From positions 496,001 through 560,000 of the forward strand of contig NZ_JAAGPR010000001.1 of assembly GCF_017104965.1 (NCBI RefSeq): DNA of 64,000 bases, in the 5' to 3' direction. The stretch's first letter is position 1. Every line of letters begins with the position of its first letter. Positions 46,650 to 55,084 of this stretch are shown one piece after another. The notes under the pieces are model-generated. The model worked only from the letters and a program-made list of their open reading frames with translations, made no database searches and was not told the origin of the DNA. The DNA comes from Paraburkholderia sp. Ac-20340. Its GTDB lineage: Bacteria; Pseudomonadota; Gammaproteobacteria; Burkholderiales; Burkholderiaceae. Position numbers and translations under genes: made by a program.

Positions 46650-47819
46650 TCACGCCTCCTTGTTCGCCGCGCCGAGCAGGCGCCGCACGCGCGGGCGCAC
46701 ATGCTCGTCGTAGAGGCCCGCCAGCCCATTCGGAAACACCATCACCACGCCGATGAACATCGCCGCCATCAGATAGAGCCAGAGATTGGGGAAGCTCTCC
46801 GAAAACCAGCTCTTGCCGAGATTGACGAGAATCGCGCCATACACCGCGCCAACCAGCGACATGCGCCCGCCGATGGCCGCGTAGATCACCATTTCGATCG
46901 ACGGCACGATGCCGACGAACGACGGCGACATGAAGCCAACCTGCAGGGTGAACATCGCGCCGCCAATCGCCGCCAGCAGCGCCGCGAGGCAGAACGCGAA
47001 CACCTTGAACATGGCGACGTCGTAGCCGGAGAAGCGCACGCGGTCTTCCTTGTCGCGCATCGCCAGCAGCAGCGTGCCGAGCTTGCTGCGCTGGACCCAG
47101 CGGCAGGCAAGCAGCGCGCCGATCAGCAGCACGGCGTTCACGAAATACAGCACCAGCTTCGCGTGATCGGATTGAATGTCCCAGCCGAGCAGCGTGCGCA
47201 GATCGGTAATGCCGTTCACGCCGCCCGTATAACCCTGCTGGCCGATGATCAGCACCGAGAGAATCAGCGCGACCGCCTGCGTGATGATCGCGAAGTACAC
47301 GCCGCCCACGCGCCGCTTGAACATGGCGTAGCCGATCACGAAAGCAAGCGCCGTGGGCACGACGAGCACCGCGAGGATCGAGAACGGTAAATAGTGAAAC
47401 GGCTTCCACCACGCCGGCAGTGCGGTGAGCTGGTTCCAGTCCATGAAGTCGGGAATGCCCGGCGTGGTCTGCGTGCGCGTGGCGGCCGGACTGGATGCTT
47501 CGAGCTTGAGAAACATCGCCATTGCGTAGCCGCCGAGGCCGAAGAACACGCCCTGCCCGAGACTGAGCACGCCGCCATAGCCCCACGCGATCACGAGGCC
47601 GATCGCCACGAACGCATAGGTCAGGTACTTGCCCATCAGGTTCAAGCGGAACGTGTCGAGCGCGAGCGGAAACACGACCACGATCAGCAGCGCGAGCAGC
47701 ACGATGCCCGCGTAGCCGGAGGCGTCGAGCCGCGCCACGCGCGCGCGCCAGCCGGCTGGCGGCGCGCCGCGGCCGGAGCGCGGGGAAACGCCGGCGGCCG
47801 TGGGTTGGATGGGTTCCAT
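46650..47819 (-). CDS. urtC: Urea/short-chain amide ABC permease UrtC
   Basis: A 389-residue LivM-type permease with about ten membrane segments and the conserved GVLSLGQGVFFGLGGYAMAMF and GGVYFAIITQAVALI blocks. I start it at the ATG at 47819 because GGAG lies eight bases upstream. The frame continues upstream for 24 codons encoding a His/Pro-rich stretch (HTPHKPHQPHSQLHS) from a TTG at 47891 or ATG at 47885, with no ribosome site. Confidence 0.92.
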   Translation of the reverse strand: MEPIQPTAAGVSPRSGRGAPPAGWRARVARLDASGYAGIVLLALLIVVVFPLALDTFRLNLMGKYLTYAFVAIGLVIAWGYGGVLSLGQGVFFGLGGYAMAMFLKLEASSPAATRTQTTPGIPDFMDWNQLTALPAWWKPFHYLPFSILAVLVVPTALAFVIGYAMFKRRVGGVYFAIITQAVALILSVLIIGQQGYTGGVNGITDLRTLLGWDIQSDHAKLVLYFVNAVLLIGALLACRWVQRSKLGTLLLAMRDKEDRVRFSGYDVAMFKVFAFCLAALLAAIGGAMFTLQVGFMSPSFVGIVPSIEMVIYAAIGGRMSLVGAVYGAILVNLGKSWFSESFPNLWLYLMAAMFIGVVMVFPNGLAGLYDEHVRPRVRRLLGAANKEA

Positions 47820-47903
47820 GTCCATCTCTCCATACGAATGAAGCTGTGAATGAGGCTGGTGCGGCTTGTGCGGCGTGTGCGCCATGTGCAATACCGCGCG
47901 CGC

Positions 47904-48821
47904 TTAAACGCGCCGCACCTTCGAGGCGAACAGGCCTTGCGGGCGCAGCATGAGAATCACCACGACGGTCAGCAGCGTGAGCACGCGCGCAATCGAACCC
48001 GAGAGAAAGAACTCGCTGATCGACTGCATCTGCGCGATGCCGAACGCCGAAGCCACCGTGCCGAGCAGACTCGCCGCGCCGCCGAACGTGACCACCAGAA
48101 ACGAATCGACGATATAGAGCGAGCCGCTCGTCGGTCCGGTCGAGCCGATGGCCGTAAACGCCGCGCCCGCCACGCCCGCGATGCCGCAGCCAATCGCAAA
48201 GGTCATGCGGTCGGTGCGTCGCGTGTTGATGCCCGCGGCGTTCGCCATCGGCCGGTTCGCGACCGTGGCGCGCACGCGCAAGCCCCAGCGCGAGCGATAG
48301 AGCATGAGCAGCAGGCCGCCCGTCATCAGCAGCGCGAGGCCCATCACGAACATGCCGCTCACGGGAATGTCGAGGCCCGGCTTCGGCTCCCAGGAACCCA
48401 TCAGCCAGTCGGGCAGCGCCGGGCTCACTTCCTTCGGCCCGAAGGTCGAGCGGAACACCTGCTGCATGCCGAGGCTCAGGCCCCAGGTGGCGAGCAGCGT
48501 GTCGAGCGGCCGCTTGTAGAGATGGCGGATCAGCGCCCATTCGGCGAGCCAGCCCGCGGCGAAGGACAGCGCGAACGCCGCCAGGATCGCGAAGAAGAAG
48601 TACACGGGCGTGAATGCATGCCAGACGTTCTGCGAGAACCACGAGAACATGTAGACCGTGTAGGCGCCGATCGTCATGAACTCGCCGTGCGCCATATTGA
48701 TCACGCCCATCTGGCCGAAGATCACGGCGAGCCCGAGCCCCATCAGGAGCAGGACGCTGAACAGGCTCAAACCGGCGAAGCCCTGCATCAGCGTGATGTT
48801 GAAAATATCGGTAGCGGACAT
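47904..48821 (-). CDS. urtB: Urea/short-chain amide ABC permease UrtB
   Basis: A 305-residue LivH-type permease. The opening MQGFAGLSLFSVLLLMGLGLAVIFGQMGVINMAHGEFMTIGAY region and the TWGLSLGMQQVFR block identify UrtB. About eight membrane helices. The ATG at 48821 has GAGGAG upstream. It pairs with UrtC to form the membrane channel and lies 55 bp after urtA. Confidence 0.94.
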   Translation of the reverse strand: MSATDIFNITLMQGFAGLSLFSVLLLMGLGLAVIFGQMGVINMAHGEFMTIGAYTVYMFSWFSQNVWHAFTPVYFFFAILAAFALSFAAGWLAEWALIRHLYKRPLDTLLATWGLSLGMQQVFRSTFGPKEVSPALPDWLMGSWEPKPGLDIPVSGMFVMGLALLMTGGLLLMLYRSRWGLRVRATVANRPMANAAGINTRRTDRMTFAIGCGIAGVAGAAFTAIGSTGPTSGSLYIVDSFLVVTFGGAASLLGTVASAFGIAQMQSISEFFLSGSIARVLTLLTVVVILMLRPQGLFASKVRRV

Positions 48822-48876
48822 CGAACGCTCCTCGCGCGGCGGCGTCATGCGTCGCCGCGCCGCTGCGGTTGACGGA

Positions 48877-50151
48877 TTACATGTAGCCCTTGGGGAACGG
48901 ATTCGGCTGGATCGGCTGCGCCGACTGCGCGACGACCTTGAACTGGCCGTCCGCCTGCCCTTCGCCGATCAGCGAGCGGCTCCACAGGTGATGGTTCGGA
49001 TCGACCTTCGCGTAGCCTTGCGGCGCGTTCGCCACCTCGATACCGGCCGAATGCGCGACCACCTTGTCCACGTCGAAACTACCCGCGCGCTCGCACGCGG
49101 CCTTCCAGATCCACGGACCGAGATAAGCGGCCTGGGTCACATCGCCGATCACCGACTTCTGCCCGTAGCGCGCCTTGAAGGCCGCGACGAACTTCTTGTT
49201 GTTGTCGTTATCGAGCGACTGGAAGTACTTCATCGACGAATAGAAGCCCGCGAAGTTGTCGCCGCCGATGCCGAGCACTTCGTCCTCCGTGACCGACAAC
49301 GTCAGCAGGAACTGCTTCTGCGGCGTGATGCCCGCGGCCTTGAGCTGCTTGTAGAACGCCACGTTCGAGCCGCCCACCACGGTCGCAAAAATACAGTCGG
49401 GGCGCGCGAGCTTGATCTTGTTCATCAGCGAGGCGAATTCCGTCGTGCCGAGCGGGTAATACTCCTCGCCCACCACTTTCGCGTGCAGATGCTGTTCGAT
49501 ATGGCGGCGCGCGATCTTGTTGGAGGTGCGCGGCCAGATGTAGTCGGAACCGATCAGGAAGAAAGTTTTGGCCTTCTTCGTGTTCGAGGCCCAGTCGAGC
49601 GCCCAGAGAATCTGCTGGGTCGCTTCCTGGCCCGTGTAGAACACATTCTTCGACTGTTCGAGCCCTTCGTAGAAGGTCGGGTAGTAAAGCAGGCCGTTGT
49701 CCTTCTCGAACACCGGCAGCACCGCCTTGCGCGAAGCCGAAGTCCAGCAGCCGAACACCGCTGCGACGTGATCGTTCTCCAGCAGCTTTTTGGACTTCTC
49801 CGCGAAAGTCGGCCAGTCGGAGGCGCCGTCTTCCTGAATGATCTGCACCTTGCGGCCCAGCACGCCGCCCATTGCGTTGATCTGCTCGATAGCCAGGCGT
49901 TCGGCCTGGATCGAGCCGGTCTCGGAAATCGCCATCGTGCCCGTGGCCGAGTGAAGCTGGCCGACCGTCACCGTGGTGTCCGTCACCGCGAGGCCCGTGG
50001 TATTGACCTTCGCCGTGGGCGGCGTCTGCGCAAACGCGCCGCGCGGCAGGCCCAGCGCCATCAGCGGCGCGGCGGCGAGACCGCCGAGCATTTTCCGGCG
50101 CAGCAGCGAAGGCATCTGGGCATCGTCATCGAATCGATCGTCTGCGGACAT
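48877..50151 (-). CDS. urtA: Urea/short-chain amide-binding protein UrtA
   Basis: A 424-residue periplasmic binding protein of the UrtA/FmdD group. The N terminus has a twin-arginine-like pair (LLRRKMLGGLAAAP) before a hydrophobic stretch ending GAFA-Q, so export by Sec or Tat is open. Ligand-domain blocks: VGQLHSATGTMAISE, AVFGCWTSASRKAVLPVFE and YYPTFYEGLEQSKNVFYTG, typical of urea/amide binders. The ATG at 50151 has AAGGAG seven bases upstream. First gene of the eight-gene amide operon. Confidence 0.95.
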   Translation of the reverse strand: MSADDRFDDDAQMPSLLRRKMLGGLAAAPLMALGLPRGAFAQTPPTAKVNTTGLAVTDTTVTVGQLHSATGTMAISETGSIQAERLAIEQINAMGGVLGRKVQIIQEDGASDWPTFAEKSKKLLENDHVAAVFGCWTSASRKAVLPVFEKDNGLLYYPTFYEGLEQSKNVFYTGQEATQQILWALDWASNTKKAKTFFLIGSDYIWPRTSNKIARRHIEQHLHAKVVGEEYYPLGTTEFASLMNKIKLARPDCIFATVVGGSNVAFYKQLKAAGITPQKQFLLTLSVTEDEVLGIGGDNFAGFYSSMKYFQSLDNDNNKKFVAAFKARYGQKSVIGDVTQAAYLGPWIWKAACERAGSFDVDKVVAHSAGIEVANAPQGYAKVDPNHHLWSRSLIGEGQADGQFKVVAQSAQPIQPNPFPKGYM

Positions 50152-50236
50152 CACGTTCTCCTTATCGGGTGCCCGGTGCGGGTCGCAGCGGGCTGGGTCG
50201 AGTGTTGGACGCAATGTAGAAAGCCAAATTGACGAT

Positions 50237-50260
50237 CGGAATACGTCGATTGACGTATTC
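50237..50260. promoter_or_regulatory. Perfect 24-bp palindrome between urtA and the sensor gene
   Basis: GGAATACGTC (50237-50246), spacer GATT, then GACGTATTCC (50251-50260): ten-base arms with no mismatch. It lies 86 bp upstream of urtA and 75 bp upstream of the permease-kinase gene in the 183-bp divergent gap. The most economical reading is the operator of the LuxR-type response regulator at 53714-54721. Confidence 0.65.
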
Positions 50261-50334
50261 CCGGCGCATGAACTGGAATGTAATTTGCATCGCATCCCGC
50301 TCTTGCCGCCCGCGCACCAACACGGATCATCCTC

Positions 50335-53300
50335 ATGCCCCAGAGCCCCCCGTCAGCGGGCGCGACCAGCACGCAACGCATCGTCAAGGTGCGCCGCGAC
50401 TACAACGCCTGGGTCGGCGACGAGACCCTGGAGGACTACGCGCTGCGCTTTACGCCGCGCTCGTTTCGGCGCTGGTCGGAATTGCGCGTCGCCAATACGG
50501 CGATCGGCGCGGTGTCGTTTCTGGTGCTGGAGGCCATTGGCGGCAGTCTCGTCGTGAACTACGGCTTCACGAACGCGTTCTGGGCCATTGCGGCCGTGTC
50601 CGTGCTGATCTGGCTCACAAGCCTGCCGATCAGCTATTACGCGGCGCGCTACGGCGTGGACATGGATCTGCTCACGCGCGGCGCGGGCTTCGGCTATATC
50701 GGTTCGACGGTCACTTCGCTGCTGTACGCGGTGTTCACTTTTATTTTTTTCGCGCTCGAAGCGGCCATCATGTCGCTCGCGCTCCAGCTCTATTTCCATC
50801 TATCGCTGGCGATCGCCTATGTGGTGAGTTCGCTCGTCGTGATACCGATCGTCATGTTCGGCATCACGCTGATCAACCGCCTGCAAAGCTGGACGCAGCC
50901 GCTCTGGCTCGTGCTGCTGGTGCTGCCTTATGCGGCGGTGTTGTGGCATCACCCGGATCTGCTCGCGCAATGGACGACCTTCGCGGGCTTCGCGCCGCAA
51001 GGCCGCGCGTTCAGCCTGATTGCATTCGGACAGGCGTCCACCGTTGTGTTCGCGCTGATCGTGCAAGTGGGCGAACAGGTGGACTATCTGCGCTTCCTGC
51101 CGCCGCTCACGGCGAAAAACCGCACGCGCTGGTGGCTGGCGCTGCTCGCGGCGGGACCGGGATGGATCGTGCCGGGCGCGCTCAAGATGCTCGGCGGCGC
51201 GTTTCTCGCCTTTGTCGCGCTCCAGTACGAAGTCGATGCGAGCCACGCGGCGCAGCCCACGCAGATGTATCTCGTGGCCTACCATCTGCTGCTCGATCCG
51301 TTCGGGCTCGCAGGCTGGGCATTGCCCGCGATGACGCTGTTCGTGATCGTCTCGCAGTTGAAGATCAACGTGACGAATGCCTATGCTGGCTCGCTCGCGT
51401 GGTCGAATTTTTTCGCGCGCCTCACGCACAGTCATCCCGGGCGCGTGGTCTGGCTCGTCTTCAACGTGATGATCGCGTTGCTGCTGGTGGAAATGGGCGT
51501 GTTCGACGCGATCGGCAAGGTGCTGTCGCTCTACGCGAACATCGCGATTGCGTGGGTGGGCGCGCTGTTCGCCGATCTCGTCATCAACAAGCCGCTCGGC
51601 TATAGCCCGCGTCATATCGAATTCAAGCGCGCGCATCTCTACGATGTGAATCCCGTGGGCGTGGGCGCGATGCTGATCGCGGCGGCCGTTGCCATGCTCG
51701 CGCACAGCGGCCTGTTCGGCGTGCTTGCCAAGGCGATGTCGTCGTTCATTGCTTTTGGCGTGGCGTTTGCGTGCGCGCCCGTGCTCGCCATCGCCACGCG
51801 CGGGCGCTACTACATCGCGCGCGAAGCGCAACCGACCGGCGACGCCACCTCGCTGCGCTGCGCGATCTGCGAAAACAGCTTCGAACCCGACGACACCGCT
51901 CACTGCCCGGCCTACGGCGGCACCATCTGCTCGCTGTGCTGCTCGCTCGACTCGCGTTGCCACGACCGCTGCAAGCCGCACGCGCGCTTCGTTTCGCAAG
52001 CCGACCGCGCGCTCCATCGCGTGTTGCCGGGCGCACGGCTCGGCCCCGGCGCATTGCGCCTGATTCACTACGCGAGCCTTGTGCTGGCGATGCTCGCCGT
52101 GCTGTCGAGCGTGCTCTATCTGATCTGGTCGCAAAGCGCGACGTCGATAGCCGCCACCGACGCATCGATCGGCTCTGCACTCGGCAGCAGCTTCCTGAAG
52201 ATCTTTCTCGCGCTCTCGCTGGTGGGCTGCATCGCGGCGTGGTGGTTCGTGCTGGAGCGCGAAAGCCGGCGCGTCACGCAGGAAGAGTCGCAGCGGCAAA
52301 ACGAACTGCTGATGCTCGAAATCGACGCGCACCAGAAAACCGATGCCGCGCTCAAGCGCGCGACGGCCGCCGCCGAATCGGCCAACCAGGCCAAGAGCCG
52401 CTACGTTTCCGGCTTGAGTCATGAATTGCGCACGCCGCTGAACAGCATTCTCGGCTACGCGCAATTGCTGCTGCAGGCGAAGGAAGAACTCACGCCCACG
52501 CGCTACAACGCGGTACGCACGATCCACCGCAGCGGCGAGCATCTGCTGGCGCTCGTCGACGGCCTGCTCGACGTCGCACGCATCGAGGCGGGCAAACTGC
52601 AATTGAATATCGCCAAGGTGCCTTTGGCGGATTTCGTCGCGCATGTCACGTCGATGCTGCGGCCGCAGGCGCTGGAAAAAGCGCTCGCCTTCGATGTGCA
52701 AACGGTCGGCCGCCTGCCCGCCACGGTGCGCACCGACCAGAAATGCATGGGCCAGATTCTCACCAACCTGATTGGCAACGCGATCCGCTTCACGTCCAGC
52801 GGCACGGTGACGCTGCGCGTGAGCCATGTGCTCGACACGCTCAAATTCGAAGTCGCCGATACCGGTCCCGGCATTCCATCGGCGGAAATGGAGCGCCTGT
52901 TTCTCCCCTTCGAACGCGGCGAGGCTGCGCACGCGCACGATCGCGGCGCGGGCCTCGGCCTCACGATCTGCCAGCTGCTGACGCAGGCGCTCGGCGGCAG
53001 CCTCGAAGTCGACAGCGAGGTCGGGCGCGGCACGCGCTTCGTGGTGCGTCTGTTCGCGCCCGCGGTCGAAAGCGGCGTCGCTGCGCCCACCGAGCTGGCG
53101 GCGATTCGCGGCTATACGGGGCCGCGCCGCGCGATTCTGGTGGTCGACGATTTCGCCGATCACCGCGGCATCGTCGTGGAGTTGCTGACACCGCTCGGCT
53201 TCGAAGTCGCGCAAGCCGCGAGCGGCACCGACGCGTTGCGCTGGCTCGCCACCCACACGGCGGACGCGATCATCATGGATATTTCCATGCCGCTGCTCGA

Positions 53301-53751
53301 CGGCTACGAAACCAGCCGGCTGATTCGCGAAAACCAGTTGTCGAACGCGCCCATCCTGCTGCTGTCCGCCAATGCATTCGCCGACGATCGCGAGCGCGCG
53401 AGCGCCACCGGTTGCGCCGGCTATCTGGTCAAGCCGCTTCAGGTGAGCCTGCTCGTCGACAAACTCGCGCAGTTGCTGGAACTCGACTGGATTGCATCCG
53501 AAATCTCGATGCCCGCGCTTCCACGGCCTACCGAACCGCCTGCCGTCTGGCCGAAGGCGGTCGTCGAACGCCTGCGCGCGCATCTCGATGTCGGCTATGT
53601 CGAAGGCGTGATCGAGCAGCTCGACGCGACGCGCGCGACCTGGCCCGCCCTGCAGCAGCAGATCGATGTCTTGCGGGAATTGGCGGAACGCTTTCAGCTA
53701 AGGGAGCTTGAGCATGAACTCGACCTGCTTGCACGCGCCGACGGCGCGTGA
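50335..53751 (+). CDS. NCS1 permease-histidine kinase-receiver fusion (hybrid sensor)
   Basis: An 1138-residue fusion. Residues about 30-490 are an NCS1 nucleobase/allantoin-permease-like domain with some twelve membrane helices (RRWSELRVANTAIGAVSFLV; GGSLVVNYGF). A cysteine-rich linker follows with Cys at 509, 512, 524, 532, 535, 536, 542 and 546, zinc-finger-like. Two more membrane helices (about 570-650) and a coiled coil lead to HisKA with His696 in SHELRTPLN, a HATPase with NLIGNAIRF, DTGPGIP and GAGLGLT, and a receiver with VVDD and the phospho-acceptor Asp982 (IIMDISMP). The last 100 residues are helical without a phosphotransfer His. Faces urtABCDE-fmdAB-amiE and overlaps a response-regulator gene, so it probably senses urea or amides. 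Confidence 0.9.
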   Translation: MPQSPPSAGATSTQRIVKVRRDYNAWVGDETLEDYALRFTPRSFRRWSELRVANTAIGAVSFLVLEAIGGSLVVNYGFTNAFWAIAAVSVLIWLTSLPISYYAARYGVDMDLLTRGAGFGYIGSTVTSLLYAVFTFIFFALEAAIMSLALQLYFHLSLAIAYVVSSLVVIPIVMFGITLINRLQSWTQPLWLVLLVLPYAAVLWHHPDLLAQWTTFAGFAPQGRAFSLIAFGQASTVVFALIVQVGEQVDYLRFLPPLTAKNRTRWWLALLAAGPGWIVPGALKMLGGAFLAFVALQYEVDASHAAQPTQMYLVAYHLLLDPFGLAGWALPAMTLFVIVSQLKINVTNAYAGSLAWSNFFARLTHSHPGRVVWLVFNVMIALLLVEMGVFDAIGKVLSLYANIAIAWVGALFADLVINKPLGYSPRHIEFKRAHLYDVNPVGVGAMLIAAAVAMLAHSGLFGVLAKAMSSFIAFGVAFACAPVLAIATRGRYYIAREAQPTGDATSLRCAICENSFEPDDTAHCPAYGGTICSLCCSLDSRCHDRCKPHARFVSQADRALHRVLPGARLGPGALRLIHYASLVLAMLAVLSSVLYLIWSQSATSIAATDASIGSALGSSFLKIFLALSLVGCIAAWWFVLERESRRVTQEESQRQNELLMLEIDAHQKTDAALKRATAAAESANQAKSRYVSGLSHELRTPLNSILGYAQLLLQAKEELTPTRYNAVRTIHRSGEHLLALVDGLLDVARIEAGKLQLNIAKVPLADFVAHVTSMLRPQALEKALAFDVQTVGRLPATVRTDQKCMGQILTNLIGNAIRFTSSGTVTLRVSHVLDTLKFEVADTGPGIPSAEMERLFLPFERGEAAHAHDRGAGLGLTICQLLTQALGGSLEVDSEVGRGTRFVVRLFAPAVESGVAAPTELAAIRGYTGPRRAILVVDDFADHRGIVVELLTPLGFEVAQAASGTDALRWLATHTADAIIMDISMPLLDGYETSRLIRENQLSNAPILLLSANAFADDRERASATGCAGYLVKPLQVSLLVDKLAQLLELDWIASEISMPALPRPTEPPAVWPKAVVERLRAHLDVGYVEGVIEQLDATRATWPALQQQIDVLRELAERFQLRELEHELDLLARADGA

Positions 53752-54721
53752 CGCATGCAACCCGAGCCGCGCGGACGCGATGCCCGCGTGGGTCGGCCAT
53801 CGTCCCGTCGTGCTGATCGTCGACGATACGCCCGACAATCTGGCGTTTCTCTCCCATACGCTGCAGGCGAACGGCTACGCGGTGCTGGTCGCGCTTTCGG
53901 GCGAAGATGCGCTCAAGCGCCTTGCGCGCGTCACGCCCGACGTCGTGCTGCTCGATGCGATGATGCCGGGCATGGACGGCTTCGACACCTGCAGCAGCCT
54001 GAAACAGGACGCGCGCCACGAACATCTGCCCGTGATTTTCATGACGGCGCTGACGGAGAGCGAGCACGTGGTGCGCGCTTTCCGGGTAGGCGGCGTGGAT
54101 TATGTGACGAAGCCGGTCCGGCCCGAGGAAGTGTGCGCGCGAATCGGCGCCCATGTGCAGCGCTCGCGTTCGCAGCTCTATGCGCAGGCAGCGCTGTCGA
54201 TCGATGCGCGTGCGGCGTTGGTGGTGGGCGCTGACGGCGCTGTTCATTGGCAAAGTCCGCACGCGGCGCGGCTCGTTGCGGCCTACCCGGACGATGACAC
54301 GGAGGGCTCGGCGAAGACGGGTGTGTCCGCCTTCCTGCCACCGCTCCTGCGTGCCTGGTTCGTCGATTGGCTCGCACGCGGAAGCCCCGCCGATGCGGTT
54401 CACGAGATCGTCGCGGGACACGTGCGGCGCACGGCGAGCGTGACGCCTGCGCTTCAACCAGGCGAATGGATGATTATCCTCGCCGAAATCGACGACCATG
54501 TGCACCGTAACTCGCTTGCGGCCCGCTTCGCGCTGACGGCACGCGAGGCCGAAGTGCTGTTATGGGTGTCGCGAGGAAAAGCCAATCGCGACATCGGCGA
54601 TATTCTCGGCATGGCGCCGCGAACGGTGAACAAGCACCTCGAACATCTGTTCAGCAAGCTTCACGTGGAGACGCGCGCAGCGGCGACGGCGCTGGCGATC
54701 AAGGCGTTGGATCGGGCTTGA
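53714..54721 (+). CDS. LuxR-family response regulator
   Basis: A 335-residue regulator with an N-terminal receiver (VVLIVDDTPDN, acceptor Asp in VVLLDAMMPGMDG, Lys in VTKPVRP), a middle region of about 120 residues of PAS-like character, and a C-terminal LuxR helix-turn-helix (LTAREAEVLLWVSRGKANRD through TVNKHLEHLFSKL). The ATG at 53714 has GGGAG nine bases upstream and lies within the end of the kinase gene (38-bp overlap), so the two are co-expressed. It is the natural output partner of the permease-kinase and the candidate binder of the palindrome at 50237-50260. Confidence 0.9.
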   Translation: MNSTCLHAPTARDACNPSRADAMPAWVGHRPVVLIVDDTPDNLAFLSHTLQANGYAVLVALSGEDALKRLARVTPDVVLLDAMMPGMDGFDTCSSLKQDARHEHLPVIFMTALTESEHVVRAFRVGGVDYVTKPVRPEEVCARIGAHVQRSRSQLYAQAALSIDARAALVVGADGAVHWQSPHAARLVAAYPDDDTEGSAKTGVSAFLPPLLRAWFVDWLARGSPADAVHEIVAGHVRRTASVTPALQPGEWMIILAEIDDHVHRNSLAARFALTAREAEVLLWVSRGKANRDIGDILGMAPRTVNKHLEHLFSKLHVETRAAATALAIKALDRA

Positions 54722-55084
54722 TTTGTGGCGCGGGCTGGTTTGACTGGCCGGGTCGATGCTTATGTAATGTAAGTATAAGGATAATTATTATTATCATAAT
54801 GTATACGTTTTCCGATAAAACTCCGATGTATGAAACCGCGTCACACCTCCCTGCCTTTCCTTCCTTAAACGTGCTCACGAGCAACCGTGCTCCGAATCGG
54901 CACTCCCGAATCCCGTGCGCTTCCTGATCGCGCCTGACGGTCTCATGTCATCGTCAGGTTGGGAATCGGAAAAGTTTCGGAACATGGACTGGAGTTCGTC
55001 CGTTTGCTACTTTTGATTCAGGCGCCAGCTGCAGTTGGTTAATCGCCAGAAACCGCCAGGCATGCAATCCTGCTGGACTTAGCC
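54722..55084. other. Intergenic region, no gene seen
   Basis: A 363-bp gap. It includes an AT-rich patch with short mirror and inverted TAATTATT/ATTATCATAAT runs near 54770-54812. No clear terminator, RNA gene or coding frame is visible; it presumably holds the promoter of the EAL gene. Confidence 0.5.

Noticed and set aside
46402..48642. A 746-codon minus-strand frame across urtB, urtC and urtD
   Set aside because: It is a different frame of the same strand as three intact urt genes and has no coherent domains.
50800..53583. A 927-codon open frame on the minus strand under the permease-kinase gene
   Set aside because: It is antisense to a gene with clear domains; the sequence is Arg/His/Ala-rich without any family motif, a common shadow in high-GC DNA.
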